From: Pedobacter cryoconitis | Lineage (GTDB): Bacteria; Bacteroidota; Bacteroidia; Sphingobacteriales; Sphingobacteriaceae | NCBI RefSeq assembly: GCF_014200595.1 | Contig: NZ_JACHCG010000003.1 | Coordinates: forward strand, 248,001 to 312,000 | Direction of reading: 5' to 3' | Length of the DNA stretch: 64,000 nt | Part shown: positions 1 through 9,674 of the stretch, in pieces | Layout: every line of letters starts with the position of its first letter | Numbering within the stretch: position 1 is the first letter of the stretch | Translations under genes and position numbers: made by a program | Notes under the pieces: model-generated | Told to the model about the DNA's origin: nothing | What the model saw: only the letters and a program-made list of their open reading frames with translations | Database searches by the model: none

Positions 1-2303
1 GTTTTTTTTAATAATCCTGTTCTTTTAGGCTTTTCGCCCGCTTGTTTACCTTGTACATCCAATACCGCGATCGTTACCATATTCACAATTTCGCGCACCG
101 AACTTCCGAGCTGTACGATATGTACAGGCTTCTTTAATCCTAATAATATTGGGCCTACAGCCTCTGTTTCACCTAATTCCTGCAACAATTTATAAGCAAT
201 ATTCCCCGACTCTAAATTTGGGAAGATGAGCGTATTTGCCGGGCTTTCCGCTAATCTACTAAAAGGAAAGTTATCTTTTAACAAAGAATTGCTAATTGCA
301 AAATTAGCCTGCATTTCTCCATCTACTAGAATCTCAGGATGCTTATCGTGTAATATTTTTACCGCCTGTCTAACTTTTTGAGGAACTTCACCGTCATTCG
401 AACCAAAGTTAGAATAAGAAAGTAAAGCAATCCTTGGTTGTATATTAAATTTAGCTACCGCACGCTCCAATAATAAGGTCAGATCGACCAGTTCCTGTAC
501 CGTCGGATTTACATTTACAGTAGTGTCGCCAAAGAAAACAGGCCCTTTTTTGGTCATCATCATATACATCCCTGCAACTCTGTTCACCCCTTCTGCCGTT
601 CCTATAATCTGTAAGGCAGGTTTGATAGTAGAAGCGTAGTTTCTGGTCAGTCCGGAAATCATTGCATCAGCCTCTCCAAATTCTACCATCGAAGAACCAA
701 AATAATTCCTGTTCCGCATTAATTTAGTCGCTTCAAAAAGCGTCACCCCTTTACGCTGTCTTTTCTGATAAAGTGATTCTGAATACCGCGCCATGCGTTC
801 AGCATCTTCAAGAGGATCGATAATCAATACCCCTTCCAGATCCAGTGCCGTTTCTGCGATAATCTGCTGAATCACCTCTTTATTTCCGAGTAAAATAGGA
901 ATAGCGATGTTTTCATCCTTCACAATTTGAGCAGCCTTTAAAATCTTATAATTATCAGCCTCTGCAAAAACGACACGTTTAGGATCAGATTTAGCTTTAT
1001 TGGTGATGGCACGCATAATCGCATCATCCCCGCCAATTCTTTGTTTTAGTTCATCTGCATAAGCATCCCAGTCCGTAATAATTTTACGGGCAATGCCAGA
1101 GTCTATCGCCGCTTTTGCGACTGCCATAGAAACATTGGTAATTAAACGGGAGTCCATTGGTTTTGGAATGATATACTCCTTGCCAAATTTGATATTTCTT
1201 TCGTTATAAGCCATATTAACGGCTTCAGGAACAGATTTCTTAGCCAGTTCAGCAATCGCATGTACCGCCGCAATTTTCATCGGCTCGTTGATTCCTGTAG
1301 CCCTTACGTCTAATGCACCTCTGAATATATAAGGGAAACCTAATACATTATTCACCTGGTTAGGGTAATCAGAACGGCCAGTTGCCATAATTAAGTCCTT
1401 GCGGGAGCTGATCGCCAGTTCGTAAGCAATTTCCGGATCAGGGTTAGCCATAGCAAAGACAATCGGGTTGCGTGCCATTGACTTTAACATTTCTACCGTT
1501 ACACAGTCAGCAGACGATAAACCAATAAATACATCTGCATCTTTCAGTGCTTCTGCCAATGTAGACAGCTTTCTTGAAGTTGCGAATTCAGCTTTCGTAG
1601 GGTCAAGGTTCTCCCGTGTATCACGGATCACGCCTGACCGGTCGCACATCACCAGGTTTTCTTTTTTAGCCCCTAATGAAATATATAACCGGCTGCAAGA
1701 TATAGCAGCTGCACCCGCACCGTTAACAACAATCTTAATCTTCTCTATTTTTTTCCTTTGCAGTTCGCAGGCGTTCAACAATGCAGCAGCAGAAATAATT
1801 GCTGTTCCATGCTGATCGTCATGCATCACCGGAATATTCATCACCTCTTTGAGGCGGCGTTCAATTTCAAAACATTCTGGTGCTTTAATATCTTCCAGGT
1901 TAACACCCCCGAAAGTTGGCTCCAGCGCTTTAACGATCTTCACAAAATCGTCCACATTAGTGGTGTCGAGTTCCAGATCAAAAACATCAATATCAGCGAA
2001 TATTTTAAACAACAAACCTTTACCTTCCATAACTGGTTTGGAGGCTTCTGGCCCGATATTGCCTAATCCAAGAACAGCTGTTCCATTACTAATTACGGCC
2101 ACCAGGTTTCCCTTAGCAGTATATTTATAAACATCTTCTGTGTTGTCAGCAATTTTTAAACAAGGTTCGGCTACTCCAGGTGAATAAGCCAATGCTAAGT
2201 CTCTTTGTGAATTGGTCGGTTTGGTTGGAATAACTTCGATCTTGCCCGGCCTGCCTTGGGAATGGTAATCTAATGCATCTTGTTTCCTGTTAATTTTGCT
2301 CAT
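1..2303 (-). CDS. maeB: NADP-dependent malic enzyme, 3' end cut by window edge
   Basis: Malate to pyruvate plus CO2 and NADPH, a cytoplasmic anaplerotic/NADPH-supplying enzyme. The reverse-strand frame is open from an ATG at 2303 to base 1, at least 767 codons, about the usual full length of MaeB, so only the last residues and stop should be missing. The N-terminal malic domain shows the motifs SPGVAEPC and HDDQHGTA, followed by an NAD(P)-binding stretch around [12 protein letters not shown]. The C-terminal half is the phosphotransacetylase-like domain that defines the MaeB form; it often acts as a regulatory domain and is not expected to make acetyl phosphate. A TAACTTTG -7 box lies about 24 bases upstream, supporting this start and a short leader. 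Single gene with its own promoter. Not recovered by a simple stop-to-stop search because the stop is outside the window. Confidence 0.93.
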   Translation of the reverse strand, partial: MSKINRKQDALDYHSQGRPGKIEVIPTKPTNSQRDLALAYSPGVAEPCLKIADNTEDVYKYTAKGNLVAVISNGTAVLGLGNIGPEASKPVMEGKGLLFKIFADIDVFDLELDTTNVDDFVKIVKALEPTFGGVNLEDIKAPECFEIERRLKEVMNIPVMHDDQHGTAIISAAALLNACELQRKKIEKIKIVVNGAGAAAISCSRLYISLGAKKENLVMCDRSGVIRDTRENLDPTKAEFATSRKLSTLAEALKDADVFIGLSSADCVTVEMLKSMARNPIVFAMANPDPEIAYELAISSRKDLIMATGRSDYPNQVNNVLGFPYIFRGALDVRATGINEPMKIAAVHAIAELAKKSVPEAVNMAYNERNIKFGKEYIIPKPMDSRLITNVSMAVAKAAIDSGIARKIITDWDAYADELKQRIGGDDAIMRAITNKAKSDPKRVVFAEADNYKILKAAQIVKDENIAIPILLGNKEVIQQIIAETALDLEGVLIIDPLEDAERMARYSESLYQKRQRKGVTLFEATKLMRNRNYFGSSMVEFGEADAMISGLTRNYASTIKPALQIIGTAEGVNRVAGMYMMMTKKGPVFFGDTTVNVNPTVQELVDLTLLLERAVAKFNIQPRIALLSYSNFGSNDGEVPQKVRQAVKILHDKHPEILVDGEMQANFAISNSLLKDNFPFSRLAESPANTLIFPNLESGNIAYKLLQELGETEAVGPILLGLKKPVHIVQLGSSVREIVNMVTIAVLDVQGKQAGEKPKRTGLLKK

Positions 2304-2326
2304 ACGTTTAATTTGGATAAAAGATT

Positions 2327-2334
2327 CAAAGTTA
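2327..2334 (-). promoter_or_regulatory. Predicted -7 box for maeB
   Basis: The minus strand reads TAACTTTG, an exact match to the Bacteroidota housekeeping -7 consensus TAnnTTTG. The expected start of transcription would give a leader of roughly 20 bases before the ATG at 2303. No clear -33 TTG was seen at ideal spacing. Confidence 0.6.
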
Positions 2335-2548
2335 CAATTCTTTTAATACGCACTAAAATAAAAACACATCGGTCTACATAAATTTAACGCAGATTTAAAA
2401 CTCGCGTACGAGCCATTTAAACCAATAAAAAGCAAAATTAAATAGGGTTAACAGTGATTTTCAAAAAAAATGCACAAAACGAATATGGAGAAATCTTTTA
2501 GTAAAAAGATATTTCAAACAGAAATGAACAAAAAGAACAAGGCCGATT

Positions 2549-3877
2549 TTACAACCTGTCTGTTATTCTTGATCCGGATTTACCCTTCGCTTTATAAGAG
2601 ATGTATTTCTTGCCTGATCTGGATTCAGTTTCACGGGCGTGACCTGATTTTTGAGCGACGATTAAACGTTGTCCGGGAACAATAGTACTTCCCTTCAGGT
2701 TATTCCATACGCGTAAATCCTGCACTTCAACATTATACTGATTGGCAATTGCAATTAAGTTCTGGCCGGCGCCAACTTTATGGTATCTGACCTGAGCACT
2801 GCTCTGACCAGCTTCTTTATGTTTTTTATGCAGTCTCCTGTCATCATTGGAGGCCAGGATAACCCGCGTACTGGTTTCTACCGTATGGTTGTTCAGTACT
2901 TCGTAAATTTCCGCAAAGTTCGCAAGGCTTACTTTGGGTATAATAATTCTTTTGGGCTGATCTTCTGATCCGTTAACGATTTTCTTTTTATACGAAGGAT
3001 TTAAAGTACACAGATCACCTTCTTCCATTGCCAATGCTTCTGCCAGCTCTGTCAGAGAAACAAAGCGGCTCACCTGAATGGTATCAGTTTTAATCGCAAA
3101 CAATGATTTCTGCGCTTTAATCTGATGTTTATCCGGGCAGTTCATCACATAAATCGCTGCAATAAAAGCGGGCACATAATTGCGTGTTTCCTGCGGTAAA
3201 AAAGGTCTGATCGCCCAGAAATCTCTCGAATGTGCTTTAGCAATCGCCCTGTTTACATTCCCTGTTCCACAGTTGTAAGCAGCAATGGCCAGCAACCAGT
3301 CTCCTAAGTTCTTGTAGGCATCTTTAAAATAAGCTGCCGCAGCATAACTCGCCTGGATAGGGTCCTTACGTTCATCCACAAAGTTGTCCATGCCCAGCCC
3401 ATAGTCTTTGGCCGTAGAAAACATAAACTGCCATAAGCCGGTTGCCCCAACTCTGGAAATCGCATGTGAATTCATCGAAGATTCTATAATGGGTAAAAAC
3501 TTAAGTTCCATTGGAACATCATAAGCTTTCAGTGCATTTTCAAAAATCGGAAAGTAATATTCAGAAAGCCCCAGCATTTTGCCCATCATATCTTTTCTGG
3601 AGCTGTAGATGTCGATATAACGTTGCACGGATTCATTATATGGCAGTGGAATCTGCTTTTGAATAGAATCCAGACGTTTTTTATACGTGAAATTATAATT
3701 GTAAAATAGCGGGTTTTCTAAAACTTCGGGTACTGCGGTTGTATCACCGGTATAAGTAGTAGAAAGGAAGCTGATCGGGGAAATTGAATCCAGCTTATTG
3801 ATTTTTTGTTGTGCGCTGCTGTTGAAAGCTGCAAGGATTAATACACAAAATGAGAGGATAAGTACATTTCTTTTCAT
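2549..3877 (-). CDS. MltD-like lytic transglycosylase with LysM domain
   Basis: Cleaves the MurNAc-GlcNAc glycan strand of peptidoglycan in the periplasm. I start at the ATG at 3877 (MKRNVLIL...), five codons inside the longest frame, because it directly begins a typical signal peptide ending at ...NSSAQ; the upstream ATG at 3892 would only add MQGPP. The transglycosylase domain carries the catalytic glutamate near residue 132 (IESSMNSHA), followed by GATGLWQFM and AAYNCGTGN, the standard family 1 motifs. A single LysM domain sits near residues 355-405 (YHKVGAGQNLIAIANQY...), for peptidoglycan binding; E. coli MltD has two. The C-terminus is short and basic. It lies alone downstream of gatA on the same strand with a 44-base gap, so it may be co-transcribed. 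Confidence 0.9.
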   Translation of the reverse strand: MKRNVLILSFCVLILAAFNSSAQQKINKLDSISPISFLSTTYTGDTTAVPEVLENPLFYNYNFTYKKRLDSIQKQIPLPYNESVQRYIDIYSSRKDMMGKMLGLSEYYFPIFENALKAYDVPMELKFLPIIESSMNSHAISRVGATGLWQFMFSTAKDYGLGMDNFVDERKDPIQASYAAAAYFKDAYKNLGDWLLAIAAYNCGTGNVNRAIAKAHSRDFWAIRPFLPQETRNYVPAFIAAIYVMNCPDKHQIKAQKSLFAIKTDTIQVSRFVSLTELAEALAMEEGDLCTLNPSYKKKIVNGSEDQPKRIIIPKVSLANFAEIYEVLNNHTVETSTRVILASNDDRRLHKKHKEAGQSSAQVRYHKVGAGQNLIAIANQYNVEVQDLRVWNNLKGSTIVPGQRLIVAQKSGHARETESRSGKKYISYKAKGKSGSRITDRL

Positions 3878-3921
3878 AGGCGGTCCTTGCAATGCTGCAA
3901 TTATAATCTTTGGTTTATGAT

Positions 3922-5352
3922 TCAGGTGGAGCTAAAATAAGTAAAACTTTTGGATAGGGAAAGTAACGCCCCTTCTTCAAAGTGTTTACCCATTAACTGA
4001 AGACTTAACGGTAAACCCAGCTTATTATTGCCCAGAGGGATAGCTATTGCCGGAACCCCTGTCAATGAAGCCAGTACTGTAAAAATATCGGCCATATACA
4101 TCACCAGCGGATCTTGTATATTTTCGCCTATTTTAAAGGGTGGTGTAGGTGCAACGGGTGTCAGGATCACATCAAAATCAACCAATAATGCTTCGATTTT
4201 GTCCCTGATCAAACGTCTTACCTGCTGTGCTTTCTGATAGTAAGCATCGTAATAACCTGCACTCAGTACAAAAGTACCGAGTAAAATCCTTCGCTTCACT
4301 TCTTCCCCAAAACCTTCAGCCCTGGATTTTTTGTATAAGCTATTCAGATTTTCTGCCTGTAAATTACGGTGTCCATAATGTACCCCATCATATCTGGAAA
4401 GATTAGAAGAAGCTTCTGCTGCTGTTAAAACATAATAAGCAGGAACAAGATAGTCCAGCAAATCGAAAGACACATACTCAACGGTATGTCCATCTGCTTT
4501 AAACTGCTCAATTGCCTGCAGGATGGCGGCTTTGATATCCGGATCAAGCGCTTCACTTTCCAGGGTTTCTTTGAGCACGGCAATCTTCTTTGGAGAAGCA
4601 TTATCCAGTGCAGCCAGGTAATCAGGAACAGGTAAGCGGGATACGGTACTGTCATTTTCATCAGCGCCAGCCAGTACTTCTAAAAGTAAGGCCGCATCGC
4701 TCACTGAAGAAGTAATCGGGCCTACCTGATCAAAAGAAGAGGCATAGGCAATTACCCCATATCTTGAAATACGTCCATAGGTTGGTTTTAATCCATAGCA
4801 ACCGCAAAACGCAGCCGGCTGACGGACTGAACCACCCGTATCAGTACCCAGCGCAGACAGACACATATCAGCTTGTACAGCTACAGCAGACCCTCCCGAG
4901 GAACCACCGGCTACTCTTTCCGTATCTGCGGCATTCCGTACTGTGCCGTAATAAGATGTTTCATTAGAACCTCCCATGGCAAATTCATCACAGTTTGTTC
5001 TGCCGATGATAATTGCATCTTCCTGAATCAACCGGGTAACGACCGTAGAAGAATAAGGAGAAATAAATCCTTCGAGCATTTTTGAAGAAGCAGTTGTGAT
5101 ATGGTCTTTATACAGGATATTATCCTTGATACCAATCACCATGCCTGCCAGCTTCCCGGCAGTACCATTGTCTATTTTTTGCTGAACGCTGACTGCTTGT
5201 TTTTTCGCAGAATCGACAAACACCTCATTGAATACATTGAGGTGTTGCTGTGTTGCTATCTGTGTAAAATAATAGTCGAGTAAATCAGGGAGATCAAGCT
5301 TTTTTTGCGCAATAAGTGCTTGTATCTCTGATAGAGAGTTATACTTCTTCAA
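3922..5352 (-). CDS. gatA: Asp-tRNA(Asn)/Glu-tRNA(Gln) amidotransferase subunit A
   Basis: Catalytic amidase of the GatCAB complex, which releases ammonia from glutamine to convert misacylated Glu-tRNA(Gln) or Asp-tRNA(Asn). At 476 residues it has the normal family length. The amidase-signature triad is visible as Lys76 (GIKDN), Ser151 (GGSSGGS) and Ser175 (DTGGSVRQPA), with the same 75 and 99 residue spacing as characterised GatA proteins. No gatB or gatC is adjacent, which is common outside Firmicutes. It follows the two tatA genes with a 39-base gap and may be the last or next-to-last gene of that transcript. Confidence 0.96.
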   Translation of the reverse strand: MKKYNSLSEIQALIAQKKLDLPDLLDYYFTQIATQQHLNVFNEVFVDSAKKQAVSVQQKIDNGTAGKLAGMVIGIKDNILYKDHITTASSKMLEGFISPYSSTVVTRLIQEDAIIIGRTNCDEFAMGGSNETSYYGTVRNAADTERVAGGSSGGSAVAVQADMCLSALGTDTGGSVRQPAAFCGCYGLKPTYGRISRYGVIAYASSFDQVGPITSSVSDAALLLEVLAGADENDSTVSRLPVPDYLAALDNASPKKIAVLKETLESEALDPDIKAAILQAIEQFKADGHTVEYVSFDLLDYLVPAYYVLTAAEASSNLSRYDGVHYGHRNLQAENLNSLYKKSRAEGFGEEVKRRILLGTFVLSAGYYDAYYQKAQQVRRLIRDKIEALLVDFDVILTPVAPTPPFKIGENIQDPLVMYMADIFTVLASLTGVPAIAIPLGNNKLGLPLSLQLMGKHFEEGALLSLSKSFTYFSST

Positions 5353-5391
5353 TTATACTAAGGTCTATAAAGATTAAAAATTCTGCTAAAC

Positions 5392-5589
5392 CTATTGTGG
5401 TTTATGGGTGTTGTTAGGATCAACATGTTCGTCTGCTCCGTCTTTACCGTCTTTGAATTCTTTAACGCCTTTACCAAGTCCACGCATCAGTTCAGGAATT
5501 TTTTTACCGCCAAAAAGCAGCAAAACAACTACCAAAATAATAATGATCTCTGGTGTACCCAGTGCTGCTAATATTGTTGTGTTTAACAT
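5392..5589 (-). CDS. tatA: Twin-arginine translocase TatA/TatE-type protein (short copy)
   Basis: A 65-residue pore-forming subunit of the Tat pathway, which exports folded proteins. It has the standard layout: short N-terminus, one membrane helix ([20 protein letters not shown]), the FGGKKIPEL hinge, an amphipathic helix ([12 protein letters not shown]) and a brief acidic tail. The core is nearly identical to that of the gene immediately upstream, indicating a tandem duplication. Ten bases separate the two genes, and the next gene is gatA. No tatB or tatC lies nearby. Confidence 0.93.
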   Translation of the reverse strand: MLNTTILAALGTPEIIIILVVVLLLFGGKKIPELMRGLGKGVKEFKDGKDGADEHVDPNNTHKPQ

Positions 5590-5599
5590 GGTTATTGAG

Positions 5600-6037
5600 T
5601 TAAATTTTGTTTTTTTCTATTTCTGATGGTGCTTCCGCAGCAGGTGTTGCTGTTGCATGTACTGCTTCATGTGTTTCAGCAGCTGGTGTTACGTGTGTTT
5701 CTGCTGCTGTTACTACAGGTGTTTCCGCAACTGTTGCTGTTGGTGCTGACGGATCAACATGAACTGCATTATTTGCATCATACGCAGCTGTACCAGTTGC
5801 CGGGTAAGCAGCATCTGTTGCTTTGATCTCATCATCGATATCCATCGCATTGATATTGCGGTGAATTTCGCGTTTTACTCCTTCTGAGGCATCTTTAAAA
5901 TCTCTGATCCCTTTTCCTAATCCTCTTGCAAGTTCAGGTAATTTTTTACCTCCGAACAACAACAGTACTACGGCCAGGATAAGCATGATTTCGCTTCCAC
6001 CCATATTTAAAAATTCTAATACTACTCCAGTATACAT
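5600..6037 (-). CDS. tatA: Twin-arginine translocase TatA-type protein with long low-complexity tail
   Basis: A 145-residue TatA-family protein. The first 60 residues are a complete TatA unit with membrane helix, [16 protein letters not shown] hinge and amphipathic helix. The remaining 85 residues are rich in Ala, Thr, Val, Glu and Pro, with repeated AETH/PAAE words, and are probably disordered. The start at 6037 gives an N-terminus of the same size as in the downstream copy, and is supported by a TATATTTG promoter box about 23 bases upstream. An internal Met (MGGSEIM) would shorten the N-terminus and is less likely. First gene of a probable tatA-tatA-gatA transcript. Confidence 0.9.
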   Translation of the reverse strand: MYTGVVLEFLNMGGSEIMLILAVVLLLFGGKKLPELARGLGKGIRDFKDASEGVKREIHRNINAMDIDDEIKATDAAYPATGTAAYDANNAVHVDPSAPTATVAETPVVTAAETHVTPAAETHEAVHATATPAAEAPSEIEKNKI

Positions 6038-6059
6038 ATCAATTAAATTATTAGACTAA

Positions 6060-6067
6060 CAAATATA
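6060..6067 (-). promoter_or_regulatory. Predicted -7 box for the tatA genes
   Basis: The minus strand reads TATATTTG, an exact TAnnTTTG match, placing the transcription start about 18 bases before the ATG at 6037. This helps choose the upstream Met as the true start. Confidence 0.6.
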
Positions 6068-6170
6068 AACATTTTTCGTGCGCACCTTTTGTATTTTCTT
6101 ACAGTTCTAATGGCTTTCTAATGTCATTAAACTGATACACTAGGGATCTGCTGCAAAATGTCCCGTTAAT

Positions 6171-7427
6171 TTATTTAGCAATCCATGCTTCAGGATTCAG
6201 TTTTGACTGTCCCCTCATAATTTCAAAATGCAGTACCGCTCCGTCAGAAGTTGTGGCCACCGTACCAATACTCTGGCGGGTTTCTACTTTCTCTCCTTTA
6301 GATACACTTGGTGATTTCAGATTCTGATAAATCGTGAAATACTCCCCATGGCGTATTGCAACTACATAAATCCCCTGTATTACCGTTACAAATAACACTT
6401 CTCCACCAAATACCGCACGAACCGTAGCGCCTTCACTGGTCATGATGTTTACCCCATCGTTGGTATATCCAGCCTGACCTTCTGTATGTCTTCCAAACCC
6501 TTCAGTGATCGATCCCGAAGCCACCGGCCATGGTAAACGTCCTCTGTTGGTTTCAAATCCCGCAGATAACCTTGCTGCTTCCGGCGTTGCCGTCAGGTAG
6601 TTACCACTTTTTGGTTTTGGTTTCTCTGCCGGAGCAGGTTTACTTTCCGCTTTTGCTCTCGCTGCTGCAATCCTTGCTTCTTCTTCCGCTCTTTTTCTGG
6701 CTAAAGCAATTTCCCTGTTAATCGCATTTCTGATCTCGCGGTCAATTGCAGCCTGTTGTTTCTTTCTTTTGGCTATATCCCGGCCAAATTGTTTTTCCTG
6801 TTTACTGAACTGGTTCAATACCGTAGCCTGTTCATTTTTATTCTTCGCCAGTTTACCCTGCTCAGTTTCCTGCTCTTTTAATAAACTGCTTTTCGCCTTT
6901 AAGCTTTTATCCAGTACTACAATCTTATAGTTCAGGTTCTTTTCGGTTCCCTGAATATAGTCAGCCTGTTTTTTACGGTACTGACCAAATTGCTGTAAAT
7001 ATTTTATTCTTTTATAAGCCTGGTTAAAATCACGTGCAGCAAAAATAAACATCATCTTATCGTATGAATTTCTATTGCGCTGTGCAAACCTGATCATTCC
7101 GGCATATTCTTTTTTAAGCTGTGCCAGCTGACCCTGCAATGAATGTACGGTGTTTTTATTCTCATGGATCTCATTGTCCAGATTTTTTATTTCTGAGTTG
7201 ATGACCGTGATTTTACTCTGCATCAAGCTAATTTTCGTACTTAACGCACGTATCTCACTTAAAGTAAGCTTCTTACCCTGAGCTGCCTTATTCAGGTTTT
7301 TCTGTAAAAGTTCAATCTCACGCTGGATGGCTTCTTTCTTCCGCTTTAACTGAGAGCTGCTCTGGGCAAAGGCCGTCGGCGCAAACGCGATAAAAAGAAG
7401 AAATAAAAGTAATTTGTGTAGCTTCAT
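6171..7427 (-). CDS. EnvC-like murein hydrolase activator (coiled coil plus degenerate LytM/M23 domain)
   Basis: Secreted 418-residue protein beginning with a signal peptide (MKLHKLLLFLLFIAFAPTAFAQ). A long coiled-coil region rich in Lys, Gln and Glu covers about residues 25-250, followed by a Pro/Lys-rich linker and a C-terminal LytM (peptidase M23) domain at about 295-418. The zinc ligands of active M23 enzymes are altered: the HxGxD position reads NDGVN and the HxHFE position reads AVLHFE. This matches the EnvC type, which does not cut peptidoglycan itself but activates a cell-wall amidase during division. Its place just after the DUF4292 and TPR genes is a recurring Bacteroidota arrangement. 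A TACTTTTG box ends only five bases before the ATG, so it may also be transcribed as a leaderless message. Confidence 0.9.
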   Translation of the reverse strand: MKLHKLLLFLLFIAFAPTAFAQSSSQLKRKKEAIQREIELLQKNLNKAAQGKKLTLSEIRALSTKISLMQSKITVINSEIKNLDNEIHENKNTVHSLQGQLAQLKKEYAGMIRFAQRNRNSYDKMMFIFAARDFNQAYKRIKYLQQFGQYRKKQADYIQGTEKNLNYKIVVLDKSLKAKSSLLKEQETEQGKLAKNKNEQATVLNQFSKQEKQFGRDIAKRKKQQAAIDREIRNAINREIALARKRAEEEARIAAARAKAESKPAPAEKPKPKSGNYLTATPEAARLSAGFETNRGRLPWPVASGSITEGFGRHTEGQAGYTNDGVNIMTSEGATVRAVFGGEVLFVTVIQGIYVVAIRHGEYFTIYQNLKSPSVSKGEKVETRQSIGTVATTSDGAVLHFEIMRGQSKLNPEAWIAK

Positions 7428-7432
7428 TGCAT

Positions 7433-7440
7433 CAAAAGTA
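7433..7440 (-). promoter_or_regulatory. Predicted -7 box for the envC-like gene, leaderless geometry
   Basis: The minus strand reads TACTTTTG, an exact TAnnTTTG match. It ends five bases upstream of the ATG at 7427, so transcription would start at or next to the start codon. Confidence 0.5.
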
Positions 7441-7449
7441 TAAAAAAAA

Positions 7450-8241
7450 TTAGTTTATTATCTCAAACCTTTTAGGAAGACTGAACGGATAATCCAGTTG
7501 AACATTGCGTTCTATTTTTGAAAAGTCAAATGCCAGATTGGTTTTCTTAGTCCCTGACAGAGAATTGATTTTAATTACCGAAGGAAACAAAGCGTCCGTT
7601 ACCTGCTGATAATCCGAATAAACAACCTTTAGCGCTTTTGCTGCCCTCACCTCGTTCATATTCAGCTCACCCGTTTTCAGCAGCGTATTAAACAAGACCC
7701 TGAAGGCCAGTTCCCCTTGCGTTCCACTAGCTGTAAACACACCTGCATCCGAATTCAGCTCGGCCTGATCATTCGTAAATTCAGCAATCGTATTTCCCGT
7801 CAGAATGGCTTGCAGCATCTTGAAAGTAACCTGTTTATTGGTAAAACTGTTCAAATAACTAAAAGGCTTTTTAACGGCCAGTGACTGTAAATTGTTCCGT
7901 AAAAGAACGCTATCCGGTGTAATCAATGCCCTGGCGACTTCAATTCCCGCAATAGCGGTTACACTCGCCCATATTTTCTGATCCTTCTGAATCCTGATAG
8001 TGATATTCACATTGTTGACATTCCCGTTCATGTCCAAACTTACTTTCCCTTTCATGGAAAGTGTATTGAAAGGAATATCCTTTGCTTTGAGCAGTACCAG
8101 GTTTTCCGCTTTCTTGTGGTTAGCCACAGGCACAACAGCTACATCCGGAGTTTTAACAATTGCTTTTTTGGTCTTGCAGGCTATTGCAGTGCTGAACAGC
8201 AAAAGAACCAGCAGACTATTTCGTAAGGTACTTTTTCTCAT
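7450..8241 (-). CDS. DUF4292 family outer-membrane lipoprotein
   Basis: A 263-residue lipoprotein. The signal sequence ends in a lipobox (LFSTAIAC), with the acylated Cys at about residue 22. The rest is predicted to be mostly beta strand, with phrases such as FNTLSMKGKVSLDMNG and KIWASVTAIAGIEVARALITPDSV typical of DUF4292. The function is not established from sequence. The overall plan (lipid anchor plus a curved beta sheet, W at KIWASV) resembles LolB-type lipoprotein acceptors, but that is inference. It overlaps the 3' end of the upstream TPR gene by 26 bases, implying translational coupling, and is followed by the EnvC-like gene. Confidence 0.85.
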   Translation of the reverse strand: MRKSTLRNSLLVLLLFSTAIACKTKKAIVKTPDVAVVPVANHKKAENLVLLKAKDIPFNTLSMKGKVSLDMNGNVNNVNITIRIQKDQKIWASVTAIAGIEVARALITPDSVLLRNNLQSLAVKKPFSYLNSFTNKQVTFKMLQAILTGNTIAEFTNDQAELNSDAGVFTASGTQGELAFRVLFNTLLKTGELNMNEVRAAKALKVVYSDYQQVTDALFPSVIKINSLSGTKKTNLAFDFSKIERNVQLDYPFSLPKRFEIIN

Positions 8242-9664
8242 TTATTTTTCGTTTTAAAAGCGGCGAATCATTGCCTGCATCCCATGATTTTTTCCATTGC
8301 ACCAAGGCCTCATCCGGAGATCCCGTATGGAATAAAATATCGCCGTAATGCTCCAGATAAACGCTGTTTTCAGCTTCATTGTTCTGCAAAGATTTCTCTA
8401 TCCATACCTTAGCCAGCTCATATTTCCCTTTCTTCAGCAAAATAAGCGCATAAGTATCCGCTACAGAAGCATCCCGGGGCAACGCTTTGGCCGCAACCGT
8501 GATCAGTGCCTCGGCCTTATCCAGGTTCTCATTCCTTAACGCCAGGTAATACGCATAATTGTTCATAATCAGGAAATTTTGCGGATCCAGTCCTACAGCT
8601 TTCTCAAAAGCCTGATCTGCCGCAGCCACTTTGCCCTGATCAATTAAGATCTCTGCCTGCAATGCGGAAATCAGTGCCTGAAGCTCTTTATTTTCCCCAT
8701 CCAGCATCATCGCAGATTTGATATGTGTCAATGCCTCTTTATTCTGTTCTTCCCGATGCAGTGCGAAGGCCATATAATAATATAAAATAGCCTGATTAGG
8801 ATAAACCGCTAAAGCAGCTTCTCCATAACCGATCATCTGTTTGTATTGTCCCATCAGAATAGAGATATTGAGGACTTTCTCCCAAACCCCATACAACTGA
8901 TCCGTTAATTTCAATGCTTTTTTATAGTGCTCCAATGCAGCCGGGAGATTCCCGGTTTCGTATAAAACGTCTCCATAAAGTGCAAGGAACAATGGGTCAT
9001 CCTGATGCGTACTGGCAATATTTTCCAATACTTTAGAAGCTGCCATAAATTTCTTTTGAGAGAGGAACAGCGTTGCTGCTGCCATCGCCTCGGTTGCATT
9101 TACAGGCGCAACAATCTCCTGTGGCCCTGCTGTAATTCGCTGGCGCGCTCTTGTGAGCGCCTCTGAGGGGCCAAATTTCTTTTCTACCAATGCATAGGCG
9201 GCCAGAGCCTCTTCCTTTCTACCGGAGATTGCAATCGCATTGGCACGATCAAACTGATAACTCTGCTGATCTGGGGCAAGGCGGATCAGCTGATCAAAAA
9301 CCGGGATCAGGCGATCCATACTCCCGGTACTCTTGTAAAGTTCGGCCATTAACTTCCAGTACCATGGATTATTCTTGTCAATATTTACTGCTGTTGCGAT
9401 GGCTGTTTCAGCCTCAGGCATTTTATTCTGTCTGAAGTTCAGCAAAGCGATCTCATACCACGCAGCAGCATTACCGGCATCAATAGCCGTAATTTTCGTA
9501 AAGTTCTCATTGCTCTTTACATAATTCTCTTTGAGCTTATCGCTCAAACCTGCAAAAAAAAGTTGTTTAATGCGTATACTATCCCTGGCCGAAACAGGCA
9601 GGCGCTGGGCAACTGACGGCAGGGGCAGGAATAGCATACCACATAAAACAACGATTCTGTTCAT
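8216..9664 (-). CDS. Secreted tetratricopeptide-repeat protein
   Basis: A 482-residue protein with a signal peptide (MNRIVVLCGMLFLPLPSVAQ) and repeated 34-residue TPR helices through most of its length, e.g. AAWYEIALLNFRQNKMPEAE, PLFLALYGDVLYETGNLPAA and NSVYLEHYGDILFHTGSPDE. TPR arrays are protein-binding scaffolds; the partner is unknown. It sits between dut (10 bases upstream) and the DUF4292 lipoprotein (overlapping). This order is widespread in Bacteroidota and suggests a role in outer-membrane or envelope maintenance, which is inference from context. Confidence 0.88.
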   Translation of the reverse strand: MNRIVVLCGMLFLPLPSVAQRLPVSARDSIRIKQLFFAGLSDKLKENYVKSNENFTKITAIDAGNAAAWYEIALLNFRQNKMPEAETAIATAVNIDKNNPWYWKLMAELYKSTGSMDRLIPVFDQLIRLAPDQQSYQFDRANAIAISGRKEEALAAYALVEKKFGPSEALTRARQRITAGPQEIVAPVNATEAMAAATLFLSQKKFMAASKVLENIASTHQDDPLFLALYGDVLYETGNLPAALEHYKKALKLTDQLYGVWEKVLNISILMGQYKQMIGYGEAALAVYPNQAILYYYMAFALHREEQNKEALTHIKSAMMLDGENKELQALISALQAEILIDQGKVAAADQAFEKAVGLDPQNFLIMNNYAYYLALRNENLDKAEALITVAAKALPRDASVADTYALILLKKGKYELAKVWIEKSLQNNEAENSVYLEHYGDILFHTGSPDEALVQWKKSWDAGNDSPLLKRKINEKKYLTK

Positions 9665-9674
9665 TTATTTAAGG

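Noticed and set aside
2470..2685. 71-residue plus-strand frame at the end of the transglycosylase gene
   Set aside because: Mostly antisense to the transglycosylase C-terminus; no promoter or family resemblance.
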